This document shows positions 47,386 through 59,554 of a stretch of 64,000 bases of DNA, piece by piece; the stretch's first letter is position 1, and each line of letters begins with the position of its first letter. A program made the position numbers and the translations under genes. The stretch comes from Ophiobolus disseminans (Eukaryota; Ascomycota; Dothideomycetes; Pleosporales; Phaeosphaeriaceae), in assembly GCA_010093685.1 (NCBI GenBank), contig MU006232.1, positions 955,427 through 1,019,426 of the forward strand, in the 5' to 3' direction. The notes below the pieces were generated by a model. That model had not been told where the DNA came from. It saw only the letters and a list, made by a program, of their open reading frames with translations, and did not search any database.

Positions 47386-48646
47386 CTACCTCTTCCCCTT
47401 CATCCCCTCTAAAATCCTCACTATCTCCGGCAACACCACCTCCGCATTATCACTCACCCTCACAGCATCCCTCCCCGTATTCCCCTCCCGCACATCACTA
47501 TAAAAACTCTCCTCGCCCCTCGCCCCACCCATGTTCAGTATACCAATCGGCATCTGCCGCTCCTTCGCCCTCTTAACCAGTCTCCAAGCTGAATATGTAG
47601 CGAGACTACTTCCAATAACCAGTACCCTACCCGCCTCATCCACCGCCTCTTCAGCAGCGACTTTCGTCGCAGCGGGTATCGACTCACCAAACATGATAAC
47701 CGCAGGCTTCAGCACGCCACCCTCACTACTCGGGTCCCACGCGCCGTCCCTATCCGTGCGTACCCTCACCTCCCCACCATCCAATTTCCGCGCCCCCTTC
47801 TCCAAACACACCGGGCAGGCGGGATACCTGAACGTCGTGTAGGGCGCATCTGGGACGTCGACGTCGCCGTCTGGATTTGCCTTGAGGCCTTTCTTGCGCC
47901 GTTCGGCGGGGTTCTCGGTGTCGAGGGCGCCGGACGCGAGCATCTCGTCGAGGAAGGCGGCCCATGTGGGGTTCAGGCGGGCGAGCTGGGCTTGGAAGGC
48001 GCGGCGCGGGTATTCGCTGCGGCAGGTGAGGCAGACGAGGGCGCGGAGGTAGCCGTGGAGTTCGGTGGTGGGGAGGGCAGGGTGGGAGGTTGGGTGGAAG
48101 GAGTCGACGTCTGACAAAGTCGAGGGTTAGTGTTGGTGTTGGATGTGAAGCAGTACTACAGTGAAGCTTGTAAGGTCTACACGTACTTTGCGTTATCACA
48201 CTTCCTACCACACCTAACCGTCCCAACTCCCCACAGGCATGATGCGCTCTATTCGGCTTCGCGCGGTCGAGGTTCGTCCAGCCCAGGAAGCTCCTCGCCC
48301 AGTACCTCTTGCGCGCCTCATGGTTCTCACAGAACTCATTGAAGTAGATGGGCTTGTACGTCTTATTCAGCGTGTACGTGCCATTCGCGCCTCGATAATC
48401 CGCCAGACCCGACGCTACCGATATGCCCGCTCCCGTGAGGAGCAGCGTCTTCCCATGCGGACTGACGCCCTTTGCCGAAGCAGCGAGCTTCGAGAAGATC
48501 CTGCTCTGGGGCGTCGCACTCGGCGACAAGCTGGGCGCAAGAAATTCAACCAGCGCGGCAATGGCGCCGCTCGTGGTGGTCGCGCTGGACGGTATTATCC
48601 TGGGCAGGGGCAAGGGGTCGGTGTACGGCACGCGCAGGAGGGGCAT
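47386..48646 (-). CDS. Sirtuin, NAD-dependent protein deacylase
   Basis: Two exons, 48646-48187 and 48110-47386, with a 76-nt GTACGT...CAG intron; about 394 aa. Sirtuin motifs occur in order: TGAGISVASGLADYRG (NAD binding, about 71-86), TQNVD across the splice junction, two zinc pairs CLTC and CPVC, KPAVIMFGESIP, and VIGSSLATYSAW. The layout with an N-terminal basic and hydroxylated lead fits class II (SIRT4-like) enzymes of mitochondria; location is inferred. It removes acyl groups from lysine using NAD. The catalytic-histidine segment reads TTELHGYLRALVC. It is convergent with the proline-rich gene. Confidence 0.9.
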
Positions 48647-49722
48647 TGCTCTACGACACGTCGAGACGTTTCTTCCTCATCCGTACCCATGATGCGCAAC
48701 CAAATGTGCGTGCAAAACGCACAGGATTGGGGGCCGCGTAGCGCACACACGTCTGGTGGTTATGTCATTGATGCTCGTCTAGCGCCAACGGCTGGGGTTA
48801 GGCCGCCCGTGCTGTCTTAGATCAGATCTGACCACCGACGGCTAGAAATCCGTCGCGTGCGTGCGTGCGTGCCACGACGGCTGCGAAACGTGCCGCTGCG
48901 TGTGAGATGGAGAGTTATTTTGGGGGCGAAGGGGTGCAACTCGGAATATTGATTTCCATGCCCTTGGGTGGGGTTGTTTTGAGATGTGTGGGGTGGGTTG
49001 TGCGAGTGGGCTGAGTGCGTGCTTGGGGCTATGCTGCTGCACCTTCATCGTGTGCGACCGACCGCGACCGAGGACATGGGATTCTGGAAAACGGTACGCT
49101 TTGTGATACTGCAGACCGGTCTTCTATGAGATTTGGAATTCCGAATCTCGAGGTACGTGCAGCGTGGTGTGTGTGAGGGCATCGTGAGCATGACCGAGTA
49201 GCAGGGGTCTCGAGTCCGCGAACCCTGAGTAGCCCGAATATGGCAGTACAAATCAGAATCACGCTTCTCTGGTCTGCACGTTTGTATGTAGGAAGAAAAT
49301 ATCATTGACAAGGAGCGTATAGCTACAAGAATGTCTACGCCGCTAAAATGGAAAATCTACTCCATGTAGCCCCAATTAAAATGCATCAAAAGGATCGTAA
49401 CGCGTCGATGATGCGAGTCTGATATGCCAATCTTGGGTCAAGCGAATGTCCAGTGCGTGCCTCGCCTGATTACAATTTCCGGGACCGTCCATGCAAACCT
49501 TATCCCGAACAATAAGGAATAAACGCCTTGTGGGCAGCTTCTCTTCTACCTAAGCCAAAAACCCCGAGAAAACAATGTGCAAGTGAGAAGTGGTATCAAT
49601 TAAAGGGAGATGCTGCTGAAGCCGTCCGGGAGGCGTAGAGGTTCGTAAGGATCGTGACAAGGAGATATGAATGAACAAGAAATCAAAAGGAAGCCGAAGC
49701 TAAACGGAAAGCGAGCTATGGC
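48647..49722. other. Intergenic region, about 1.1 kb
   Basis: Lies upstream of the sirtuin and downstream of the Myb-like gene. It presumably contains the sirtuin promoter. A GTGCGTGC-type short repeat lies near 48857-48872. I checked 49141-49262 for a tRNA because of a GGGTTCG on the minus strand, but no cloverleaf could be formed. Confidence 0.5.
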
Positions 49723-50495
49723 TCACTGCTGGTAATGCTGGTGGGTATGTGGGTGTTGATGTTGATGTTGATGTGACATCGGATGCGATTGGAGCTGGTG
49801 GTGCGGATGCGGATGAGGGTAGTATTGTGACTGATTTGGCGCAGGGTGTATCATCGATTGGATGCTCGGTACTCGGGGCTGTTGTTGCGAAGGATAGCCG
49901 CTTGTATGTTGGTATGCAGCGAAGGGATTTTCGGGCACACCGGGCAGCAGCTCCGCAGGGCTCGACTCTTCCTCGAGGTCAGAAATGCCAATACCGCTAT
50001 CTTCTTCGTGGTAGGTACCATCGTTTCGCTTCTTCTGCGCGGACCGCGAGGCCTGTGTAAGGTTCTTGATGCCTTTCTCCATGCACTGCTCGAATTAGTA
50101 CGCGACTCTGACGATGAAACTTTGCTCGATCTTACTTTCTGCTCAACTAGGGTCCATTTCTCTCCAAGGCGGGCGGCGAGGATGCTCCACATCTCCCGGC
50201 GTACATCCATGTATGCCTGTGCAAGATCGTCCAGCTTCACACCGTCCCACTGCTCAGCGTTCTGGCGCTCCATCAACCGTTCATGCCTCTTGCGGCAGGC
50301 ATTGGCGGTCTTCAGAGGGAAGTGTTTCGGCGAGATCTGGTTCCAATTCAGGCCTTGAGCCCGGGCTTGGATGAGGATTTCATCGTCTTTGGCCGACCAT
50401 GAGGAGCTCCGAGTGCCTCCTCCCGCTGCCGACGCGGTCGAAACGGAGTTCCGGTGCGATATGGGGGCCTTAGTGATCTTAGGCATGTTGATCAT
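49723..50495 (-). CDS. Myb/SANT-like DNA-binding protein
   Basis: Two exons, 50495-50136 and 50085-49723, with a 50-nt intron; about 240 aa. A Myb-like domain at about residues 30-80 shows the spaced tryptophans and helix pattern: SSSWSAKDDEILIQARAQG, LNWNQISPKHFPLKTANACR and KRHERLMERQ. A second partial unit follows (WDGVKLDDLAQAY, MWSILAARLGEKWTLVEQKC). The C-terminal third is rich in His, Gln and Pro (repeated HQ and HP dipeptides) and looks like a low-complexity activation or aggregation region. It is probably a nuclear transcription regulator with unknown targets. ATG codons at 50495 and 50486 are both possible starts. Confidence 0.8.
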
Positions 50496-51874
50496 AGAGA
50501 AGGAAAAATGGTGAGAGAGAACGAGACGATGAGATAGAGAAGATGTGACGTGGAGAAATGCGTTGACTGTTGACTGAGATGGGCAGACTGATGAAAGCGA
50601 CCGAGATGCGAATTATGATTAGAGAGGAGTGGATGTAGGAGTTGCACAACGAGAGTGGTGGACAAGAAACGAAAGGTAGGAGATATTCTCAAGAAGGAAA
50701 CGAAGGAACAGATGTTCGTACCTGTAGATGGGGAGTGTCTGAGGGTTGACCATGGCCATGCGAGGGGCTTTATAGAGAGCCGCACAATGAGCCTCCTTCC
50801 AAACAACGACCTCCGGGCCACTCGGAGAATTGTTTGAAACCAGGATACGTTTCTTTAATCGCCGCTAGGCGGAGATTCCCCAAGCGCCTCCAGAAAAGGC
50901 GAGCTCAGGCCATTTTTGGCCGTTTGAGTGGTCAGAGCAGCGGTTCGTCCACAGAGCAAGGGAGCCTCTCTGTAGCCGGAAGCGCCTGTTTGATGGTGGG
51001 GTTCTAAGAATACTAGTGCAGTCCACAGCGGCTAAGCGCGGAGCATAGACGCTGATTCGTCGAGGCCGAATTAGGTCCTTGGCAGCGACAAGCGGGCATG
51101 CTCACGCTCCCGCAACGGTGCACTTGTCATCAATACTTTGTAAGGCTGAGCACCTGCGGGAACCTGCAGATGCGTGCGGAGAGTGGAGTTGCTGCAATCC
51201 GCTGCCGTCAGCAACGTGTTAGCGATAGTAAGTGTGGACGAGGACAGAGCCTCCGCAGAGCGACCACCCGGGCAGACTCGACATCCACCGGCGGCCGTGT
51301 CTTTGGCCAGCAGGCAGGTCGCGAAACACTCCCCATAAGCGCGGGCGTCCATTTGGGTGCATGTTGGTGTTTCAGAGACGGTTGCGGCAAAGGTGCGGCT
51401 GTCACCGCGATCGCCATTGCATGGGCTATTTGGGCTGCTTTCCCAAGGCACTCCCACAAGCGCCTGCTCTCAGAGCTCGATATGCGCGGTTCTGTGCCTC
51501 ACAAGTGCAGTGACAATCGATACCTCGAATGCCGCACCAACACTGCAGGTGCGCCTCTGCCAGAGGTGCGGCCGGGGCCCACAGCCTGGGAAGCAGGAAC
51601 AACGCCAAAGGAGCACACGTGTGGTGCTTGACGCTGCATTCCCTCGCGCTCGATACTATTCTTGCAAGCATAGCCGAGCAAAGATGACAGAAGCCGGTAG
51701 TGTGGTGCTACAGCACGCAGAAAAATTGCTTGATTTGAGTGACTCCCGTTACACAGGACAGCCGTTCGCGTGCTATCTGCAGCAAGCCGTCCTCCCGCAC
51801 AGCCTCGTCCGCAGCCCCCACCTGCCCTGGTCATGCACGTCGACTTATCGATTCGACATTCGGATGCCGAGCCT
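50496..51874. other. Intergenic region, about 1.4 kb
   Basis: The first 350 bases are the 5' leader and promoter of the Myb-like gene. The rest, about 51060-51870, is GC-rich with overlapping open frames on both strands (for example 51098-51631 plus and 51499-51996 minus). None has recognisable motifs, and mutual overlap suggests composition rather than coding. Confidence 0.45.
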
Positions 51875-53642
51875 CTACAGCTTCCATCCCTTCGTTCGGT
51901 CGCGGAAGAACCCGTCCGGGTCGTAACGAGTCCTAACGGCTCGCGCAAAGTCGTGTGAACGCAGACGGGAGAAGTAGTCCTGTCGGAAATAGGCATCGTT
52001 CATAAACAGCGGCAGATATGCTTCGGGGAGCTTGCCATTGCCCTGGAATCCGGTGACAAGATCGCGAGTCCCTTGATAGAGACGCTGCGTAGCTTGGTCA
52101 ATCGTGGCATCGTCGATATCAAACCAGTACGACAAATTGAACTCGATGATAATCCGGTCAACATCGTCATCCAGATCGATCAGATCTCCACCCCTCTCTC
52201 GAGCCTTGCGCGCAAGCACCTTGGGGATTGGTTGGTACGCGATCGATCCTATAATGCCCGCTACACCCAGGATGCTTTTCGTGGTATTCCTCCAGTTGGC
52301 ATGAATTGCGCCGAGTACCTCCGCACCATTCGCAATACTGGGAAGAGGGATAGTCTCCGTGGTGATGGTATAGATGGAGCCTTTGAGAACACCAAAGTTA
52401 TTGTATGTGAGCAGATCATAGTAGCTCCGTGTCTTGCAGTTGTTCGAAATAGGTTCAAGACTTGTGAAGATGTCGAATGTGCCGGGTGGAGGTGTCGGTC
52501 CATCGTAAAAGAGGAACTACGCGAAGCATGTTAGCGACGATCACACAAAAGTCTGGTGGACCTAAATTCGAAGTCATACCATTACCCAAATATCCACAGC
52601 ACCCAGGGCCGTCAGCTCAGCCGTCATGATGATCGCCGCTTTCTCGTCAGGGTAGTTTTCGGTAAAGTTGCGAACTGCTGCAAGCAGCTGAGTTGTCTTG
52701 TCCGCAGCGAAAAAGAGATTGCCGCCCCAAATCTATGTCAATGTCAGTCAAGATCAACGTGAGACTGTCGCATCACTAACCTGTCCTATGAAATGCGCGA
52801 CCATGGTGTAGGCAGTAACGATTCCAAAATTATTGCCACCTCCCTTGAGAGCCTCGAACAGATCCGCATTGCTGGTGTTGGAGGCGGTGACAATGGTTGC
52901 ATTCGCCAACACCACCTCGAAAGCGACGATGTTATTCGCAGCCCATCCATATTGCGTGGAAAGAAAACTGAGGCCACCACCAACCACGTATCCACCTACA
53001 CCGACTTCACCAAGACGTCCGCCAACGACTGTGACACCAGTTCCCTCGAGTGCTCCGTGCACGTCTTGCCAGTCATTTCCAGGTCCTACACGCACGGTCA
53101 TAGACGCAGCGTCGTATGCTGGCCAGATCAGTTAGCAATGTTATATTGAACATAACATGCTGAGTATATACAGCGTACTACAAGCACGTCTTATGCCCTG
53201 AGAAACTTGAGGTTACATGATAGAAAAATACACTTACTGTCAACCATTAGCGAGATACTATGACCGGCAGCGTTGATGGAACTTACCTGACTTCATTGAG
53301 CTCCTTGGTGGAGATCAACGGCCCACTTTGAATGGAAGAGAAGCCCTCATTGGGGTTGTGGCCACCAGATTTGACAGCAAACGTCTCATTGTTATTGTTC
53401 AGGACTGTGACGATGGATGCGACCTCCGCGACGTTCTTCGGGAAGAGGATACACAATGGCTTGAGCGCGGAACAGCCGGTACTCCAATAGTTCTGCTGTT
53501 CATTGAGATACTCGATAGATGGGGAACGTTTCACTTCCGTGGCATTGAGCGCACCGACTTGCGAACAGGTGTTGGCTGCAACGAGATTCAGAAGGGGTAG
53601 AAATTGAACGAAAGCAGAAAGAGTGGACCGTGAGGAAGGCAT
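51875..53642 (-). CDS. Secreted BBE-type FAD oxidoreductase, twin intron
   Basis: Exons 53642-53288, 53118-52781, 52732-52580 and 52516-51875 give about 495 aa. A signal peptide (SAFVQFLPLLNLVAA) is followed by an FAD-binding PCMH domain: ILFPKNVAEVASIVTVL, the FAD-attachment region AVKSGGHNPNEGFSS, TVRVGPGNDWQDV, GGRLGEVGVGGYVVGGGLSF and GGGNNFGIVTAYTM. The C-terminal berberine-bridge-like end is present, with FNLSYWFDIDDATI and FFRDRTKGW. It is a secreted or secretory-route oxidase of sugars, alcohols or secondary metabolites; substrate unknown. Ordinary removal of the first intron (donor at 53286) breaks the frame. Removing 53286-53237 first rebuilds a GTAAGT donor, and removing the rest to 53119 gives LNEVTYDAASMTVRVGP, the family consensus. 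Confidence 0.85.
53119..53287 (-). other. Candidate [D1,2] stwintron in the BBE-type gene
   Basis: The internal intron is 53286-53237 (50 nt, donor GTAAGT, acceptor GACAG). Its removal joins G at 53287 to TAAGT at 53236-53232 and creates the external donor. The external intron ends at 53119 (branch GCTAAC, acceptor GGCCAG). The final join A|CA restores ACA TAC GAC in the expected frame. This second case has the same architecture as the one at 9659-9792. Confidence 0.75.
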
Positions 53643-54828
53643 GTTGGCAGATGTGCCTGGTCAACAAACAACCATGAAAAAGTTCGAAATTCTTGTTACC
53701 ATTCCCACGTCTTCTCTGGTAGATATAGACACCTCTGCCTTCCCGTCGTTAGCCCATGGGTAAGGCGGCCTTCGCATACCGCATGCATGAAGCGCCTTTC
53801 CCAGGCACCGCGTGTATTCCTGGTGTATATGGCTGTATACTTGAGTTCATTATCACAGTTAACACAGTTCACCCTCAAATCACATGTAGATCGGCAAGCT
53901 GAGGCGAGGAAATACGGATCGATACGGGTATACAGCACTCACAGAATCCCATCTTGCGCGACCTGGTCAACGGACGCATGAGTCCGCGTTATCGTAGGCA
54001 ATTGAGCCAGTATCGAGGTATAGCGGTTGTGCCAACACCGATTCGATATCTTAGCTGAATGCCTCGATGTAGCATCACGCCGAAAACGACGGGACAAGGC
54101 CAGGAAATGACAAGGTTGTGGTTGGTTGGAAGGCAGGAACAAGGTTCAGGAAGGGGTGGAAAAGGAGGGCGCTAGTGTAGCCGAGGTCCGTCGTCCCTGG
54201 TCGTCTGACTCGTTTCCTTCTTTTTGCTCCTCCATCATGCACTCCAAGCCCACCTCCCCAACATCGAGTCTGCATAGAGCTCCAAGATTGCTACTCCGAA
54301 TCAAGATTACTGCCTCGTGTACTTTACCGAAGCTCTGCGAAATTCTGGGAGCTCCTGAACCAATTGGAATCCATCCTCGGTGCAGACTTCCTTCTCTGAA
54401 CATCGATAGCCTTATCTTGGCACACCTGATCCCATCGACAGGGGCGAAGGTAGTTGAACGGTTATTCTGGCTGTAATGCCGATGAGCGCAGAGAAGTAAA
54501 CCACCCATGTTCCATGGCCCTGCTCATAGGCTTGACACCCCTATTACGCAGTCACACTCGACCACTCATTGCTCGGTCGCATTACCATATTAAGCGATCG
54601 ATTCACTCCATCGTCAATCGTTATACAACGGGCCAAAATTAGGGTGATGCACTATGGGAAGATGGCTATTTTCTGGGAAGACTTGCTTTGAACTTCATGA
54701 AAGCGGGGTGGGCAGACATGGGTAGAACAGGTATATGTTCACGGGTTCCGCGCACTGAGGAGCTGTCCAGGCGGACACTCATTGCCTGTACTTGTCACTC
54801 GTTTTATATTTGAACATTATTTTCCAAT
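53643..54828. promoter_or_regulatory. Divergent intergenic region, about 1.2 kb
   Basis: Lies between the BBE-type oxidase (leftward) and the GH3 beta-glucosidase (rightward), both secreted. A shared regulatory region is possible. No ORF with features and no repeat were found. Confidence 0.5.
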
Positions 54829-57653
54829 ATGCTTTCCCTTGTACTTTTTAGTGTATTTTCTGTGGTTTCTGGAGCGGCCATTGAACGACGTGACCCAGTA
54901 CCTCCAGGCTATGTTGCTTCACCATACTACCCCTGTAAGTTTCACATATCTTGGATCTACACCATGACCCCAATTCTCGGTCTTCGTTACTGATCATCTA
55001 TGTAGCTCCACATGGAGGATGGGTATCAGATTGGAGCGAAAGCTACCGAAAGGCATCCTTACTTGTGTCAAATATGACTCTCGCTGAGAAAACCAACTTA
55101 ACAGCCGGAAGCGGTATCTTCATGGGCCGATGCGTGGGAAACACTGGTAGTGCCTTGAGGGTTGGTATCCCTCAGCTTTGCTTGCAAGATGGCCCGCTAG
55201 GGTTGCGAAACTCAGATCACAACACGGCATTCCCAGCGGGCATCACCGTACGTCCAGGAACGCCTTCTTACAAATGCAGAGACTGATTGGGTTAGATTGG
55301 TGCTACGTGGGACAAAGATCTCATGCGTCGTCGTGGAGTGGCGATTGGTGAAGAGTTCCGCGGGAAAGGTGTAAACATTCACCTCGGACCCTCAGTCGGA
55401 CCACTCGGACGGAAGCCAAGGGGAGGTCGAAGTAAGTCTAGGTAATCTCATGCGTGCACCATGCTCAAAGCTAACAATTATTTAGACTGGGAAGGTTTCG
55501 GCGCTGATCCTGTGCTCCAAGCTTATGGAGGAGCACTTTCAATTGAAGGAATCCAGAGTGTTGGAGTTGTTGCCACTATCAAGCATCTGGTCGCAAATGA
55601 GCAGGAAATGTACCGCATGTACAGTCTTGTGCAGCCTGGAATCTCCTCAAACTTGGATGATCGGACACTGCATGAGCTTTACCTCTGGCCGTTCGCTGAA
55701 GGTGTTCGCTCAGGCGTAGGCGCAGTCATGATAGCCTACAACGCCGTAAGTTCTACATTAGGTGAATATACTACTGGCTAACCCCGCTAGGTTAACGGCT
55801 CAGCCTGCGCCCAGAACAGTTATCTGATTAACGGTATTTTGAAGGACGAGCTGGGCTTCCAGGGTTTTGTGATGTCGGATTGGCTAGCACAAATCTCTGG
55901 CGTTGCATCATCACTTGCTGGGCTCGACCTGTCAATGCCTGGCGACATTAACCAGGTGCCCTTGTTTGGTAACTCATATTGGATGTACGAGTACAGCCGC
56001 GCGATCCTGAACGGTTCCGTACCGGTAGACAGACTCGATGACTCTGTCACGCGTATCCTCGCCGCGTATTTCCAGATGGGCCAAGATCAAAACTATCCTC
56101 GACCCAACTTTGATACGAACACCCAGAACGCGGAAGGTCCGCTCTATCCTGGGGCTCTCATCTCCCCGCAAGGTGTAGTCAACGAGTTTGTAGATGTCCA
56201 AGGTAATCACGCTGAAGTCGCTCGAGAGGTCGCCAGGGATGCGATCACATTACTAAAGAACAACAATAATGTACTGCCTCTACCTCGCAACTCAAGTCTA
56301 AAGGTTTTTGGCACGGACGCAGAAAAGAATCCGGATGGCATCAACTCGTGCACCGACCAGGGATGTAACAAGGGCACGTTAGGCATGGGCTGGGGCAGCG
56401 GATCCGCTCGTTATCCTTATATGGACTCGCCAATCGATGGTTTCAAAGCCCGAGGAGCACGCTACCAGTTCTTCAACACCGACTCGTTTCCCTCCAACTC
56501 GAACCCGTCTCCAAGCGACACTGCCGTCGTTTTCGTGAGCGCAGACTCTGGCGAGAATTACATCACCGTCGAAAACAATCCTGGAGACCGAACCTCCGCG
56601 AATCTCAATCTGTGGCACAACGGGGACCGACTGATTCGGGATGTCGCTGCCCAATATGCGAATGTTGTTGTGGTCGTACACACAGTCGGGCCAGTGCTGA
56701 TGGAGGAGTGGCACGATCTACCTTCTGTCAAAGCGATTGTATTCGCCCATCTTCCAGGTCAAGAAGCTGGAGCGTCCCTGATGGAGGTTCTCTATGGTGA
56801 CGTGTCACCTTCCGGTCACTTGCCATACACCGTGGCCAAGACCGAAGATGACTACGGCCAATCTGTGAAGCTAGTAGGCTTCCAGCTCGGCCAACCACAA
56901 GACACATTTACCGAGGGCTTATACATTGATTACCGATACTTCCACAAGAACAGCATCACGCCTCGCTACGCTTTTGGCCATGGGCTCAGCTACACTAGCT
57001 TCTCGCTCTCCAGCGCTACTATCACCGCAGGGATACCGCTCACGATCACACCGCCGACTCGTCCAGCAAAGGGCGAGACTCCAGCTTATTCTACGGCCAT
57101 CCCTCCTCCGTCTGAAGCCTACTGGCCTGAGAACTTCAACCGCATCTGGCGCTACCTGTACTCATGGCTTGAGAAGAGTGACGCCGACGCAGCCGCAAGA
57201 GCAGCAAACTCGACAACGAAGTACCCTTACCCAGCCGGTTACTCCAATGTGCAGAAGCCGGGGCCAGCATCAGGAGGCGCGCAAGGTGGTAACCCAGCAC
57301 TCTTCGACGTCGCATATGACATTTCAGTCACCATAACGAACACTGGTAGCCGTTCTGGAAAGGCCGTCGCACAGCTCTACGTCCAGTTCCCAAGCTCTTC
57401 ATTCGATACGCCGATCCTTCAGCTTCGCGACTTTGATAAGACAAGCACTCTTGCACCTGGTGCGAGTGAGACGGTGTCACTCCGCGTGACTAGGAAAGAT
57501 CTTAGTGTCTGGGACGTCGTATCACAGAACTGGATCATTCCTAATCTTGGTGGTGACTACGGTATCTGGATTGGTGACAGCTCGGACAATCTGCATCTCA
57601 GATGTGGAACGGTGGCTGGAAGCTGTGCGTATAACCAAACGAGCCCTGTGTAG
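54829..57653 (+). CDS. GH3 beta-glucosidase, secreted
   Basis: Five exons, 54829-54934, 55006-55247, 55296-55431, 55486-55745 and 55791-57653, give about 868 aa, the normal length for a fungal GH3 enzyme. A signal peptide (MLSLVLFSVFSVVSGAA) and a dibasic ERRDP site are at the front. Catalytic-domain motifs follow: LCLQDGPLGLR, GKGVNIHLGPSVGPLGR, TIKHLVANEQE and the nucleophile aspartate in GFVMSDW. The second domain has AREVARDAITLLKNNNNVLP and GQEAGASLMEVLYGDVSPSG. A fibronectin-III-like C-terminus (AVAQLYVQFP, LQLRDFDKT) closes it. It releases glucose from cellobiose or other beta-glucosides outside the cell. Confidence 0.94.
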
Positions 57654-57924
57654 GTGGAGAAGAAGCTTTGATACTAAACGTGTATAATGTACATAGTCTG
57701 TAGTTTGTAATAACATGTTATCCATGCTTCCTCGTAACCATCCGTCGAGCCCATACCTTGAAAGCTTGAGTGCATTGAATCACGACAGGAACCGTAATGA
57801 AGAAGAGGTGGGCGGGTGACTGGCCTGTGCACGCGTCGACGGTCCGAACGCGAACATGACGCGAATACCACCCCGGCACACTTGCCTTCCAACAACCACA
57901 AAGCTACCACGTAGTTACCGCATC

Positions 57925-59343
57925 TCAGAAGAACAAGCCCAAGAAGTCCAGCTCATCGTCGCGATGGGGATCCGTGTTGGGATCCAGGTGTGGTTTGAGG
58001 CCATCGGCTCCGCCCTCTTGATTCAACACAATTCCGTTGCGCGTGTTGAAGAACATGTAGTTTCCAGGCACCTCCTGTACCACGACTCCTGGAAGAGCTC
58101 GATCGGCGAACGCCTGAAACGTCTCGTTCGCTTCTGTCTCGAAACCATGCATGTTGATGCCGCGCAGGGTTAGTTTCTTCAGCTTCGGCCACGTCTCGCC
58201 GCCGTCATCGAACACCGGTTTCAGAATTTGCTTATAGAAAGCTGCGTCGAATACATTCAGGATAGGGCAAAAGCTAGTTGGGTCGTGAGGAGAGATCTCC
58301 ATACCCATGCCAGGATCGAGGAGGTAGCTGAGGTACACGGGTCTTTGTTCGAGAACCAACTCGACGAGGGTGGAGCGAACCGATCGAAGGAGCGAGGCCC
58401 ATTGTTTGAGTTCATTCAGCTCATGCCCTTCGTCCTGCCGAATTTCGAAATCCTCCTCTTCTGACATGTCCGGAGGTCCATCGAACTCACCACGCTTGCA
58501 AAGAAGGAGATGGGTCAATGAGCTGAACATCGTAGTTGGACTAGTTGGACCGTTGGCAAACCAGAGAATACCCCGAGGGGCGAGATGTAGCGGAAATCCT
58601 AGATCGTCTTGTAGCTCCATCTCTTCGGCATCTCTAATGTACTCCTTAGGCATCTCGAGCACTCCGAGATCGAGACTAGTAATGCTCGATGCTGATGCCT
58701 TGCACATCTGTAAGACGAACTTGGCGGGGATGTAACCGCGGAGTCGAATATTGCGGACCTTTCGTGCACCTGGCTCACGAAGACTCGCCGGCTGAGGCGG
58801 TCCTTTGCTGTTGGGTGCAAACTCCCCGACGACTTCGACGGAAGTAAGATTTGCGAGCGACAAGATCATGTCCCAGATCTGTGGTGGACTCTTGTGTGTG
58901 GCTGTGAGGCATAGATGCACCACAAATGGAGAGAGCCTCATCCAAGCCTGTGACTTTCCCGCGGTGCGATACAGCTTTCGAACGGCGGTTCCGAACTTCG
59001 TGTTGCAACGATCAAAGTCATAGTCGACACCGTTGATTCCTCGGTACGACCATGGATCGACGAGCTGGCCGTCGAGGTAGGCACGGCGGACTAGATCTTG
59101 TGACGAGAGTCCAAAGCACTCATGATGCGCATCTTGACGATGCAGTTCGATGCTTCGCCATAGCACATATTGCACAATGTCCCGATACTTTGTCGACACT
59201 CTTGCTAGCTTCGTAAGGTCGTGTGGCCGAAGGTCTTCGAGAATGGCGTTGATCATCTCTGCTGGCAGACTATCAAGGCATGTTTCGTTCGCGTCGTTGA
59301 CTGTAGTCGACGATGCACGTGTCGATGCTGCCATCGCTGCCAT
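57925..59343 (-). CDS. F-box protein
   Basis: One exon of 472 aa from the ATG at 59343; the frame stays open upstream to 59502 but only from a TTG. An F-box lies at about residues 24-65: LDSLPAEMINAILEDLRPHD, LTKLARVSTKYRDIVQYVLW. Such proteins link targets to SCF ubiquitin ligase through Skp1. The rest shows leucine-rich-like blocks (ITSLDLGVLEMP, LTHLLLCKRGEFD, LKKLTLRGINM) and ends DELDFLGLFF. The target cannot be inferred. It is convergent with the beta-glucosidase and is followed upstream by a broken F-box-like gene. Confidence 0.83.
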   Translation of the reverse strand: MAAMAASTRASSTTVNDANETCLDSLPAEMINAILEDLRPHDLTKLARVSTKYRDIVQYVLWRSIELHRQDAHHECFGLSSQDLVRRAYLDGQLVDPWSYRGINGVDYDFDRCNTKFGTAVRKLYRTAGKSQAWMRLSPFVVHLCLTATHKSPPQIWDMILSLANLTSVEVVGEFAPNSKGPPQPASLREPGARKVRNIRLRGYIPAKFVLQMCKASASSITSLDLGVLEMPKEYIRDAEEMELQDDLGFPLHLAPRGILWFANGPTSPTTMFSSLTHLLLCKRGEFDGPPDMSEEEDFEIRQDEGHELNELKQWASLLRSVRSTLVELVLEQRPVYLSYLLDPGMGMEISPHDPTSFCPILNVFDAAFYKQILKPVFDDGGETWPKLKKLTLRGINMHGFETEANETFQAFADRALPGVVVQEVPGNYMFFNTRNGIVLNQEGGADGLKPHLDPNTDPHRDDELDFLGLFF

Positions 59344-59554
59344 GAATTGTGAGCGGCGATGTCCCTGCAGGTATGCTGAAATAGTTAGGAGAGAAGTTTT
59401 GGATATTAGAACCTTCGCCAGAGAAACAAGTTGCAAAGTAGAAGGGGAAGCGGTGACGTAGTTGACGCGTCGACGCGACAGGAGGAAAGAGCGGTGGGGC
59501 AATCAACGCGGCATCACGTGTGCAACCTTTGTACAAGCACCTTCCGAAGGTTAT

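Noticed and set aside
49140..49262. GGGTTCG-containing segment resembling a tRNA T arm (minus strand)
   Set aside because: The loop lacks the conserved pattern and no cloverleaf forms.
51098..51996. Overlapping long ORFs on both strands in a GC-rich stretch
   Set aside because: Mutual overlap in several frames is explained by low stop-codon density; one overlaps the real oxidase 3' end.
53119..53286. Calling the BBE-type oxidase frameshifted at its first intron
   Set aside because: The same twin-intron logic gives the family consensus across the junction.
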